Below are positions 1-6,267 of a stretch of DNA of 10,692 nt, in pieces. Position 1 is the first letter of the stretch; each line of letters opens with the position of its first letter. The position numbers and the translations under genes are program-made. This stretch comes from Oscillospiraceae bacterium (GTDB lineage Bacteria; Bacillota; Clostridia; Oscillospirales; Ruminococcaceae): positions 1-10,692 of the forward strand of contig JAHZBJ010000067.1 of NCBI GenBank assembly GCA_019423445.1. Reading direction: 5' to 3'. The notes below the pieces were generated by a model. That model searched no databases. It had not been told where the DNA came from and was given only the letters and a program-made list of their open reading frames with translations.

Positions 1-28
1 CGGCAGGCCCCGCCTCCCGCTTTTTCTC

Positions 29-1036
29 TTACTTTTTTTCTCCACCCTGTTTCCCGCCGCTTTCCTCCTGCTCCACGGCTTGTTCCTCCTGGGAGAGGGG
101 AACATTCCCTCCCAGCTGCAGGTTCAACATATGGATAAACACCTGGGCGGCGTTGGAGATGTAACTGTCCTTGGCCACCGCCACACAAAGGTCCCAATAG
201 GGGGAATACGCAGGGTCAATGGCAAAATAGTCCGCAAGGAAAGGTCCCCGGAAGATCTCACTGTACTGCTGAGGAATGAAGGTGAGCCCCACCCCCCGGC
301 AGGCCAGACGGTGGGCGGTCTCGTAGCTGACAGTGGTAAGGACCACCTCGGGGGTGATCCCCGCCTGCCAGAGGATGTGGTCGCTGATCTGCCGGATACG
401 CCGCCCCTGATCCACCAGCACAAAAGGCTGATCCTTGACATATTTCAGATCCAGCATGGGAAGCCCGCCTGCCGGATCCGGCTTTGCATATTTCCCCAAA
501 GGGGTGCCCTTGGGGGCCACCAATACAAATTCGCTGCGGCTGATGGGATAAAAGCTGATGCTGCTCTTTTCCTGGTGGGTGCTGTTGGCAAAGCTGTGCA
601 TCACCGCAAAATCCAGATGGCGGGCAATGAGTTCCGCTTCCAGCTCGGTGGAGCTGGCTTCCTTGAGGACGATGCTGATATGGGGGTATTGTCTGCGGAA
701 ATCCGGCAAAATCAAAGGGAGGAGCCATGTTGCCAGATAAGTAGTCATGCCGATGGTGAGGCGGCCTGTGCGCAGGCTGCTGATCTCCCCCACTTCCAGC
801 TCAAAGTCATTGTAGATCCGCAGAATCTCGGTGGCCACACTATAGTACCGTTCCCCAACATAAGTAAGGGTGAGACCGGTGGCGCTGCGGACAAAAAGCT
901 TTGCCCCCAGAGATTCCTCGATTCGCTGGACGCTGTGGCTCAGGGAGGGCTGGGTGACATACAGCTTCTGGGCGGCTTGGGAGATACTGCCCTCATCGGC
1001 AATGGTCTTTACGTAAATCAGTTCCCGCTGGGTCAC
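29..1036 (-). CDS. LysR-type transcriptional regulator
   Basis: A 335-residue DNA-binding regulator in the cytoplasm. Residues about 1-60 form the winged helix-turn-helix (AADEGSISQAA-like segment, then YVTQPSLSHSVQRIEESLG and LFVRS), the classic LysR N-terminus. Residues about 90-300 look like the periplasmic-binding-type effector domain, opening with GRLTIGMTTYLATWLLP. Length is slightly above the usual 290-320 because of a charged, low-complexity C-terminal tail rich in E, Q, G and K. The start is GTG at 1034-1036, with AAGGAGG eight bases upstream on the minus strand. It follows the deacylase gene at 1190-1660 in the same direction with a 153-base gap. I see no terminator in that gap, so read-through is possible. 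The effector and target genes cannot be told from the sequence; many LysR proteins regulate themselves or an adjacent gene. The family call is secure, the specific role unknown. Confidence 0.93.
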   Translation of the reverse strand: MTQRELIYVKTIADEGSISQAAQKLYVTQPSLSHSVQRIEESLGAKLFVRSATGLTLTYVGERYYSVATEILRIYNDFELEVGEISSLRTGRLTIGMTTYLATWLLPLILPDFRRQYPHISIVLKEASSTELEAELIARHLDFAVMHSFANSTHQEKSSISFYPISRSEFVLVAPKGTPLGKYAKPDPAGGLPMLDLKYVKDQPFVLVDQGRRIRQISDHILWQAGITPEVVLTTVSYETAHRLACRGVGLTFIPQQYSEIFRGPFLADYFAIDPAYSPYWDLCVAVAKDSYISNAAQVFIHMLNLQLGGNVPLSQEEQAVEQEESGGKQGGEKK

Positions 1037-1113
1037 AGTTCCGGCCTCCTTCCGCCATCCTTTTTCTGCATTTCCGGCGGTCCTTTTAAAAGCCGCCGCA
1101 TATGTTGCTTCTT

Positions 1114-1130
1114 TTCCTATATATAAGGAA
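1114..1130. promoter_or_regulatory. Inverted repeat upstream of the LysR gene, possible operator
   Basis: TTCCT and AGGAA arms flank a seven-base AT spacer about 80-95 bases upstream of the LysR start. The AT-rich centre could also serve as a -10 element on the minus strand, but I find no matching -35. LysR proteins often bind dyad sites near their own promoters. This one does not fit the symmetric T-N11-A form, so the assignment is a guess. Confidence 0.2.
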
Positions 1131-1189
1131 GAACCGGAACGCCTTTTTCCATGCTCCTCACTCCGGCTCCCCAGCCGCCTCCGGCCCCA

Positions 1190-1660
1190 TTATTCCGGGA
1201 GTTTGCAGACATCCACCCAGCCCATGGCCTCGCTGGTCTCCTCCAGTTCACTGCATGTGAGGCGCACAGCACTGTTGCTGGTACCACAGGCAGGATACAC
1301 CACAGGGAACCGCTTCAGGGAAACATCCAAAAACACCCGCAGCTCGTGGGCAAGGCCGAAGGGACAGATCCCTCCCACAGCATGTCCGGTAAACCGGAGG
1401 GCGTCCTCCGGGGAGAGCATCTTGGCCTTAAACCCAAACTGCTCCTTAAACTTGTGGTTGTCAATCTTGGCGTCCCCAGCCGCCAGAATCAGCATAGCGC
1501 TGTCCCCATCATAAAGGGAGATGGTCTTGGCGATGCAGCCAGGCTCCACCCCCAAAGCCTTGGCGGCCAGTTCCACTGTGGCGCTGCTGACGTCAAATTC
1601 CTGGATGCGGTCCTCAAAGCCCCGGGCGGCAAGCCATGCCCGGGCAGTTTCCATGCCCAT
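1190..1660 (-). CDS. YbaK/ProX-family aminoacyl-tRNA deacylase (trans-editing)
   Basis: A 156-residue single-domain protein of the YbaK/ProX superfamily, which hydrolyses mischarged tRNAs in the cytoplasm. The whole length is the editing domain. Visible signatures are the lysine in AKTISLY (K45, the position of the conserved catalytic lysine), GHAVGGICPFGL at 92-103, and VYPACGTSNSAV at about 121-132. The GxxGGICPFGL and GTSNSAV pattern resembles the ProX/ProXp-type branch more than the E. coli YbaK branch, so Ala-tRNA(Pro) or a similar mischarged species is a reasonable but unproved substrate. The ATG at 1658-1660 has AAGGAG eleven bases upstream; a second ATG two codons later is also possible. 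It is transcribed toward the LysR gene. A second family member lies at 6675-7157 and alaS lies between them, so this stretch is rich in tRNA quality-control genes. Confidence 0.88.
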   Translation of the reverse strand: MGMETARAWLAARGFEDRIQEFDVSSATVELAAKALGVEPGCIAKTISLYDGDSAMLILAAGDAKIDNHKFKEQFGFKAKMLSPEDALRFTGHAVGGICPFGLAHELRVFLDVSLKRFPVVYPACGTSNSAVRLTCSELEETSEAMGWVDVCKLPE

Positions 1661-1921
1661 GTCTCTTCGTTCTCCTTATCTTTTTCCCTGCTTCGCCGCT
1701 TTATTTCTTTGATATGCTGCCGGCGCTTACAGCTCCGTCAAGCAGGGTCTTAACAGCCCAATGATACTACAAAACCGCCTTCCTGGCAACCTCTATGTCT
1801 CTGGCAAAAGACTTGCCGAAGTGCAAGGCTATCCCCATCGTCTGAACTAGGAAACAGGAGTAAAGGCCGCCGGTTTCGAAAAACATCTCTCAAGGACACA
1901 AAAGCTCAGGCACGGCGGCCG
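1661..1921. other. Intergenic stretch between the divergent deacylase gene and T-box
   Basis: No gene is recognisable in these 261 bases. On the minus strand a TTGACG element (1736-1741) and GCATAT (1712-1717), 18 bases apart, could be a weak promoter for the deacylase gene. An eight-base inverted repeat, GGCCGCCG at 1865-1872 and CGGCGGCC at 1913-1920, ends one base before the -35 box of the T-box promoter. It has a 40-base loop and no U-run, so it is more likely an operator-like dyad or chance than a terminator. Confidence 0.4.
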
Positions 1922-1950
1922 TTGACAGAGGGGGGCGTGGAGTGTATAAT
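1922..1950 (+). promoter_or_regulatory. Consensus sigma-A promoter of the T-box leader
   Basis: A perfect -35 TTGACA (1922-1927) and a perfect -10 TATAAT (1945-1950) are separated by exactly 17 bases, so transcription should begin near 1957. That places the T-box leader immediately at the RNA 5' end, as expected. This is the strongest-looking promoter in the window and it points toward the cotJ block and alaS. Confidence 0.93.
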
Positions 1951-1956
1951 ATCTCC

Positions 1957-2212
1957 GGAATATGAAACAAGCGCCGATGGGAAAGAACCTCCACCCACCG
2001 CCCCAGAGAGGAAGGCCATGGCTGTAAGCCTTCCGCGGCAAGGGAGAGAAAGCCGTCCCGGAGCTCCGGACCGAACAAGGCCCGGCGGACCACAGGCACG
2101 TTACCGCCTGGAAAGCGGCGGTCCTTTTCCGAGAGGACCTGCAACCTGGGTGGTACCGCGGAGGAAGCAAAGCTCCTTCGTCCCTGTTTTTCAGCAGGGG
2201 CGGAGGTTTTTT
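1957..2212 (+). ncRNA. T-box riboswitch leader, apparent tRNA-Ala specificity
   Basis: A cis-acting RNA that senses uncharged tRNA and controls transcription termination. Stem I: GGGA (1979-1982) pairs with UCCC (2056-2059) below the specifier loop, and CUCC (1989-1992) pairs with GGAG (2043-2046) above it. The 3' side of the loop reads GAA-A-GCC-G, giving GCC (2052-2054), an alanine codon. The AGAGAG bulge is at 2005-2010, and the distal hairpin GGAAGGC/GCCUUCC (2010-2034) carries a GGCUG loop. The CGUUACCG segment near 2099-2106 fits Stem II/IIA. The T-box core GGGUGGUACCGCG lies at 2148-2160. Its UGGU would pair with an ACCA 3' end, matching the A discriminator of tRNA-Ala. The antiterminator (about 2148-2184) and terminator (2175-2206) share bases, as required for switching. 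The oddity is that no synthetase gene follows; the minus-strand cotJ operon does, and alaS starts only at 3586. The T-box call is very firm, the Ala specifier fairly firm. Confidence 0.93.
2175..2212 (+). terminator. T-box regulated intrinsic terminator
   Basis: CCTTCGTCCCTG (2175-2186) pairs over twelve positions, two of them G-U, with CAGGGGCGGAGG (2195-2206). An eight-base loop separates the arms and six T follow at once. The 5' arm overlaps the 3' half of the antiterminator, so the two folds exclude each other. Confidence 0.92.
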
Positions 2213-2219
2213 CTTTGCA

Positions 2220-2249
2220 GAAAGGACGGGAGCGTTCCCGCTCCCGTCC
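2220..2249 (-). terminator. Likely terminator of the cotJ operon
   Basis: An eleven-base-pair perfect stem, GGACGGGAGCG against CGCTCCCGTCC, with a TTCC loop (2235-2238), lies 15 bases past the cotJC stop. On the minus strand it is followed by only a short T-run (TTTC), so it is a modest intrinsic terminator. It sits about a dozen bases from the T-box terminator tail, so the two units converge. Confidence 0.65.
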
Positions 2250-2263
2250 CCGGTGGGCATCCC

Positions 2264-2863
2264 TTATTTCCGGTCGAAGGAAGGGTTGAAGGCGTAAAAG
2301 TTCTTGCTGTCCAGGCTGTCGGTGACCCGGCGGAGGCTCTCGCCGAACCGCTGGAAATGGACAATCTCCCTGGCGCGCAGGAACTTGATGGGGTCCCGGA
2401 CCTCCGGGTCATCCACCATCCGCAGGATGTTGTCGTAGGTGGTGCGGGCTTTCTGCTCCGCCGCCATATCCTCGGTGAGGTCGGGGATGGGGTCGGCCTT
2501 GCAGGCGAAGGACGCGGAGGTAAAAGGCATCCCGGAGGCCGCCACCGGCCACACGCCGACGGTGTGGTCCACAAAGTAGGCGGCGAAGGGGGATTTCTCA
2601 ATCTGCTCCACGGTAAGGTTCCGGGTGAGCTGATGGAGAATGGCCCCAACGATCTCCAGGTGGGCCAGCTCTTCGGTGCCGATGTCGGTAAGGACCCCGG
2701 CTACCTTCCGGTCACCCATGGTGTACCGCTGGTTCAGATAGCGCATGGAGGCGCCCAGTTCACCGTCGGGGCCTCCCAGCTGGCTGATGATGATCTGGGC
2801 CGCGTTGGCGTCGGGCTTGCAGATCTTCACAGGATATTGCAGGCGTCTTTCATAATTCCACAT
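2264..2863 (-). CDS. cotJC: CotJC-like manganese catalase-family spore coat protein
   Basis: A 199-residue ferritin-like di-manganese protein of the Mn-catalase family, found as the third gene of cotJ operons in endospore formers. It is expected in the spore coat, where a peroxide-degrading role is plausible. Ligands in Mn-catalase order are visible: E35 (GELGASMRYL), E65 and H68 (TEELAHLE), E136 (AEQKAR) and H169 (REIVHFQRF). All five are present, so the metal site looks intact. Its length matches CotJC rather than the longer, roughly 270-300-residue catalases. The ATG is preceded by GGGGAGGTG. The gene starts three bases after the cotJB stop, so translation is probably coupled. In Bacillus this operon is made under sigma-E in the mother cell; I could not find a convincing sigma-E site here. 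It is oriented against the T-box leader upstream of it on the map. Confidence 0.95.
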   Translation of the reverse strand: MWNYERRLQYPVKICKPDANAAQIIISQLGGPDGELGASMRYLNQRYTMGDRKVAGVLTDIGTEELAHLEIVGAILHQLTRNLTVEQIEKSPFAAYFVDHTVGVWPVAASGMPFTSASFACKADPIPDLTEDMAAEQKARTTYDNILRMVDDPEVRDPIKFLRAREIVHFQRFGESLRRVTDSLDSKNFYAFNPSFDRK

Positions 2864-2866
2864 AGG

Positions 2867-3121
2867 TCACACCTCCCCTTCCCACGGCCAGGGAGCACAG
2901 GTCCAGGTCCACTTGGTGGTGGAGAGGACCTGATCGGCGGTCATGGGGCAGCCCTGAAGGGCAAGTTCCTCCATGGCGTTCTGCCGCTGCATCCGGTACT
3001 GTTGGTACAGAGCCATGGCGGCAGGTTCCTCGCAGTGGGTGTCCAGGAAAAGCTTCAGGTCGTCGATGGCAAAGCTGGCGTCCCGAAGCTGGCAGCAAAG
3101 TTTCATCTCTTCGTTGCTCAT
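2867..3121 (-). CDS. cotJB: Spore coat peptide assembly protein CotJB
   Basis: An 84-residue small coat-associated protein, second in the cotJ operon. Recognition rests on the central ALYQQYRMQRQNAMEEL helix and the tryptophan/proline-rich C-terminus WTWTCAPWPWEGEV, a hallmark of CotJB, together with its place between cotJA and cotJC. The molecular activity of CotJB is not well defined; in Bacillus the products are needed for proper assembly of the CotJ proteins. A near-perfect AAGGAGGTG lies inside the last codons of cotJA, ahead of the ATG at 3119-3121. The two genes are separated by three bases. Length is normal for the family. No signal peptide or membrane segment is seen. Confidence 0.93.
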   Translation of the reverse strand: MSNEEMKLCCQLRDASFAIDDLKLFLDTHCEEPAAMALYQQYRMQRQNAMEELALQGCPMTADQVLSTTKWTWTCAPWPWEGEV

Positions 3122-3124
3122 GGT

Positions 3125-3379
3125 TCAGCACCTCCTTCCCATAAAGGGGAGATCCAGGTCGGGGAAAATGGTCCCCCGCTCCAGCCCCTTCTGGGCGCAG
3201 TATGGCTCGCTCCACCTCTGCCAGGGGGTGTAGGTCATCGCCACCGGGAATTGATCAATGGCGCCTCCCCGGTCCAACACGGCGCAGACCGCTTCGGCGG
3301 CCGCGGCGCGGGCCGTCTGCTTCTGCTGCTGAACCGCAGGCCGGCGGTAAGGCTGCCGGTTATTCATTCTGTCAGGCAT
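3125..3379 (-). CDS. cotJA: Spore coat associated protein CotJA
   Basis: An 84-residue protein, first gene of the cotJ operon. The C-terminal half carries the CotJA signature: FPVAMTYTPWQRW, then GTIFPDLDLPFMG near the end. The N-terminal half is a basic, Q/R/A-rich tail of low complexity. The start chosen is the ATG at 3377-3379, with AAAGGAG about 11 bases upstream. Upstream in-frame codons would add about 30 residues but lack a ribosome binding site, and a second ATG four codons later is farther from it. The region upstream on the minus strand (3380-3500) should hold the sporulation promoter, but I see no clear sigma-E -35/-10 pair. Spacing to cotJB is three bases. Confidence 0.92.
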   Translation of the reverse strand: MPDRMNNRQPYRRPAVQQQKQTARAAAAEAVCAVLDRGGAIDQFPVAMTYTPWQRWSEPYCAQKGLERGTIFPDLDLPFMGRRC

Positions 3380-3520
3380 TTGAATGGGTTCTCCTTTCTG
3401 ATAGCCGCCTGCCCCCACCCCAAACCAGGGCAGAGTCTCGCGGCAGGGCCTGCCGGGGAAGGGAAACACACCAGCCCCCGACCCTAGGCCATCCTATGAA
3501 AAGCATCCTTACGGCGCTAC

Positions 3521-3552
3521 AGCCCAGGCCCTCGGGCCTTTCGGGCTTTTTC
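3521..3552 (+). terminator. Terminator-like hairpin just upstream of alaS
   Basis: AGCCC (3521-3525) pairs with GGGCT (3543-3547), and AGGCC (3526-3530) pairs with GGCCT (3535-3539). The loop is CTCG and a three-base TTC bulge interrupts the 3' arm. A T-run (3547-3551) follows. It has the form of an intrinsic terminator on the plus strand and ends 34 bases before the alaS start, so it could stop transcripts arriving from the T-box direction. On the minus strand there is no T-run. Confidence 0.65.
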
Positions 3553-3563
3553 AGATAAAGCGA

Positions 3564-3580
3564 TATTATAAAAAGGAAAG
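3564..3580 (+). promoter_or_regulatory. alaS ribosome binding site and possible -10 element
   Basis: AAGGA at 3573-3577 lies eight bases before the TTG at 3586 and 17 before the ATG at 3595, which favours the TTG start. TATTAT at 3564-3569 resembles a -10 box, but the expected -35 region lies inside the hairpin and shows no consensus, so a local alaS promoter is only a possibility. Confidence 0.4.
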
Positions 3581-3585
3581 AGAGT

Positions 3586-6231
3586 TTGAAAAACATGGAA
3601 TGGACCGGACTCAACGAACTTCGCGAAAAATTCCTCAGCTTCTTTGAGGGAAAAATGCACACCCGGCTGGCATCCTTCCCCCTGGTTCCCCAGGATGACC
3701 CCAGCCTCCTCCTCATCAACTCCGGCATGGCCCCCATGAAGAAGTACTTCCTGGGTCTTGCCACCCCGCCCAACAAGCGGGTCACCACCTGCCAGAAGTG
3801 CATCCGCACCCCTGACATTGAAAACGTGGGCAAAACCGCCCGCCACGGCACCTACTTTGAGATGCTGGGGAACTTCTCCTTCGGGGACTACTTCAAGCAC
3901 GAGGCCACTGCCTGGGCTTGGGAGTTCCTCACCAAGGTGCTGGAGATCCCCGCTGAGAAGCTCTACATCTCGGTGTTCGAAAGCGACGACGAGGCCTATG
4001 ACATTTGGGTGAAGGAAGTGGGCATCGATCCCAGCCACATGGTGCGCTTCGGCCGGGAAGACAACTTCTGGGAGATCGGTTCCGGTCCCTGCGGTCCCTG
4101 CTCTGAGATCTATTTTGACCGGGGCCCCGACAAGGGCTGCGGCAAGCCCGACTGCAAGGTGGGCTGCGACTGCGACCGCTTTATGGAGGTCTGGAACCTG
4201 GTTTTCAGCCAGTTTGACTCCGACGGCAACGGCAATTACACCCCCATGGCTCATCCCAACATCGACACCGGCATGGGCCTGGAGCGCCTGGCCTGCGTGA
4301 TGCAGGGGGTGGACAACCTCTTCGAGGTGGACACCGTCCAGAACATCATGAAGCACATCAGCCGCATTGCCGGGGTCACCTACCACGAGGATCCCGATAA
4401 GGACATCTCTCTGCGGGTCATCACCGACCACGTCCGCAGCACCACCATGATGATCGGGGACGGCGTTGTCCCCCAGAACGAGGGCCGGGGCTATGTCCTC
4501 CGCCGCCTGCTGCGCCGGGCTGCCCGTCACGGCCGTCTCCTGGGCATCAAAGAGCCCTTCCTGTATCAGGTGGCGGACACCGTCATCGGAGAGAACAAAA
4601 CCGCTTATCCCGACCTGGTTCAGAACCGGGATTATATCGTAAAGGTCATCCGGATGGAGGAGGAGCGGTTTGCCAAGACCATCGACGGCGGTCTGGACCA
4701 GGTGAACTCCATCATCGCCGGGCTGCTGGAGCGTGGGGAGAAAGTCTTCCCCGGCGCCGATGCCTTCAAACTCTATGACACCTACGGCTTCCCCATCGAC
4801 CTGACCCGGGAAATCTGCGGCGAGAAGGGGCTCACCGTGGACGAAGAGGGCTACAAAGCCAACATGGAGGAGCAGCGCTCCCGGGCCCGGGAAGCCCGGA
4901 AGGCTCTGGGGGACATGGGCTGGACCGAGGACGTCCTGAAGGATATGGACATCCACACCCAGTTCGTGGGCTACAACACCCTGGATGCCCAGGCCCAGGT
5001 CCTGGCCATCATCTACAACGACGAGCTTACCGACAGCCTGGGGGACGAGGACGAGGCCACCGTGGTCCTGGACCAGACTCCCTTCTACGCCGAGATGGGC
5101 GGCCAGGTGGGAGACACCGGCACCATCACCTGCGGCTCCGCCGTCTTTGAGGTTCGTGACTGCCGCAAGAGCCCCACCGGCCATTTTGTCCACATGGGCA
5201 TCATGAAAAACGGCGTCCTCTCCAAGGGAGACCGAGTAGAGGCTCATGTGGATCCGGAACGCCGGGCTTCCATTATGCGCAACCACTCCTCCTGCCATCT
5301 GCTTCAGGCGGCCCTGCGCCAGGTACTGGGGGATCACGTTCATCAGGCCGGTTCCTATGTGGATGACCATATCTGCCGGTTCGACTTCTCCCACTTCTCC
5401 GCTATGACCCCGGAAGAGATCCACAAAACCGAGGAACTGGTAAACCGGATGATCCTAGTTTTTAATGATACGGCGACCACCGAGATGCCCATCGAGGAAG
5501 CCAAAAAGATGGGAGCCATGGCCTTGTTTGGGGAGAAGTACGGCGATACCGTCCGAGTGGTGGACATGAACGGCCGTTCCATTGAATTCTGCGGCGGCAC
5601 CCATGTGGACAACACCGCCAAGCTGGGATTGTTCCGCATCCTGAAAGAGTCCTCCGTCGCCGCCGGCGTGCGCCGCATCGAAGCCACCACCGGCTGGGGT
5701 GTGGTCCGTTATATGGAGGAGACCTCCGGCATCCTCAACACCGCTGCCCAGAACCTGAAGCTGGGCAACCCCACCGAGCTGGTGGAAAAAACCACCCAGA
5801 TGGTGGCGGAGCTCCGGGCCAAAGACAAAAAGATCGCCGAGGACGAGCAGAAGCTGGCCTCCATGCAGGTGGATGGACTCTTCGCCAACGCCAAACCTAT
5901 AGGCGAGTTTAAGCTCCTCAACGCAGGCTTTGGCGGCAGCAAGCCCGAAGCTCTCCGGACCCTCTGCGATGTCATCCGCAGCCGCAACCCCAAGGCCATC
6001 GCCGTCCTCTCCTCTGTAAGCGACGGCAAGGGCACCATCTGCGTGGCCTGCGGCGCCGACGCTGTGGCGGCAGGCGCCAACGCGGGCAAGATCGTCAAGG
6101 CCCTCTGCACCCTTACCGGAGGCAGCGGCGGCGGCCGTCCCGACAGCGCCATGGGCAGCGCCAAGGATATCTTCCGCATTGACGAAGCTGTGGCCCAGGC
6201 CCGGGACATCATTCTGGCCATGCTGAATTAA
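3586..6231 (+). CDS. alaS: Alanine--tRNA ligase
   Basis: An 881-residue cytoplasmic class II synthetase that charges tRNA-Ala and edits Ser/Gly-tRNA-Ala. Full family length. The catalytic core includes motif 2 around RHGTYFEMLGNFSFGDYF (86-103) and motif 3 GMGLERL (229-235). The editing domain carries the zinc ligands H567 and H571 (HSSCH) and C669 and H673 (CGGTH). The C-Ala (DHHA1) domain ends in a glycine-rich GGSGGGRPDSAMGSAKD segment. The TTG start fits the ribosome binding site, but the ATG nine bases later (MEWTGLNELREKF) matches the usual AlaRS N-terminus and would give 878 residues. Residues about 625-634 (VFNDTATTEM) replace the normally conserved L-P-V-T-T-T-E-M-like stretch; the DNA there matches an Illumina adapter, so those residues are probably not native. 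A HIT gene follows after 36 bases. No convincing promoter precedes it; an Ala T-box lies 1.37 kb upstream beyond the cotJ operon. Confidence 0.97.
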   Translation: MKNMEWTGLNELREKFLSFFEGKMHTRLASFPLVPQDDPSLLLINSGMAPMKKYFLGLATPPNKRVTTCQKCIRTPDIENVGKTARHGTYFEMLGNFSFGDYFKHEATAWAWEFLTKVLEIPAEKLYISVFESDDEAYDIWVKEVGIDPSHMVRFGREDNFWEIGSGPCGPCSEIYFDRGPDKGCGKPDCKVGCDCDRFMEVWNLVFSQFDSDGNGNYTPMAHPNIDTGMGLERLACVMQGVDNLFEVDTVQNIMKHISRIAGVTYHEDPDKDISLRVITDHVRSTTMMIGDGVVPQNEGRGYVLRRLLRRAARHGRLLGIKEPFLYQVADTVIGENKTAYPDLVQNRDYIVKVIRMEEERFAKTIDGGLDQVNSIIAGLLERGEKVFPGADAFKLYDTYGFPIDLTREICGEKGLTVDEEGYKANMEEQRSRAREARKALGDMGWTEDVLKDMDIHTQFVGYNTLDAQAQVLAIIYNDELTDSLGDEDEATVVLDQTPFYAEMGGQVGDTGTITCGSAVFEVRDCRKSPTGHFVHMGIMKNGVLSKGDRVEAHVDPERRASIMRNHSSCHLLQAALRQVLGDHVHQAGSYVDDHICRFDFSHFSAMTPEEIHKTEELVNRMILVFNDTATTEMPIEEAKKMGAMALFGEKYGDTVRVVDMNGRSIEFCGGTHVDNTAKLGLFRILKESSVAAGVRRIEATTGWGVVRYMEETSGILNTAAQNLKLGNPTELVEKTTQMVAELRAKDKKIAEDEQKLASMQVDGLFANAKPIGEFKLLNAGFGGSKPEALRTLCDVIRSRNPKAIAVLSSVSDGKGTICVACGADAVAAGANAGKIVKALCTLTGGSGGGRPDSAMGSAKDIFRIDEAVAQARDIILAMLN
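5459..5486 (+). other. Illumina P5 adapter-like sequence inside alaS (probable artefact)
   Basis: From 5464, AATGATACGGCG followed by ACCACCGAGAT is an exact 23-base match to the start of the Illumina P5 oligo. The five T before it (5459-5463) match the poly-T spacer of the flow-cell-grafted version. The translation FNDTATTE is the peptide well known from P5 contamination in protein databases. The reading frame and the expected length of AlaRS are preserved. The last bases (about ACCACCGAGAT) may also be native, since TTEM is expected there. Confidence 0.9.
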
Positions 6232-6267
6232 GTTGAATTGACAGGAACCCAAAGGAGGTTTTCCATT

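Noticed and set aside
80..1126. 348-codon plus-strand open frame antisense to the LysR gene
   Set aside because: The opposite strand encodes a clear LysR protein with a good ribosome binding site; the antisense product has no recognisable fold.
2073..2080. Alternative T-box specifier AAG (Lys) after GAAC at 2073-2076
   Set aside because: A GAA-C-AAG-G reading is possible by motif alone, but the helices on both sides of the specifier loop (GGGA/UCCC and CUCC/GGAG) place the loop at 2047-2055, where the codon is GCC. The Ala reading also fits the downstream alaS and the UGGU bulge.
1922..3487. 521-codon plus-strand open frame across the T-box and antisense to cotJ
   Set aside because: Its first part is the structured T-box RNA and the rest mirrors the cotJ genes. 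It has no ribosome binding site and no family features.
3380..3520. Sigma-E promoter for cotJ, based on CATAGGAT on the minus strand near 3488-3495
   Set aside because: The -10-like string lacks an acceptable -35 at the right spacing, so I could not support it although a sporulation promoter is expected.
3496..3558. 20-residue leader peptide ahead of alaS, with a TrpS-like ILTALQPRPSG string
   Set aside because: There is no ribosome binding site, no run of alanine codons, and the sequence is explained by the hairpin arms. The likeness to a tryptophanyl-tRNA synthetase N-terminus is too short to call a gene remnant.
3517..5424. Long open frame antisense to alaS on the minus strand (635 codons)
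   Set aside because: It is a shadow of the GC-rich alaS codon pattern, has no recognisable domain, and its composition is the reverse of AlaRS. It also crosses the hairpin and start region of alaS.
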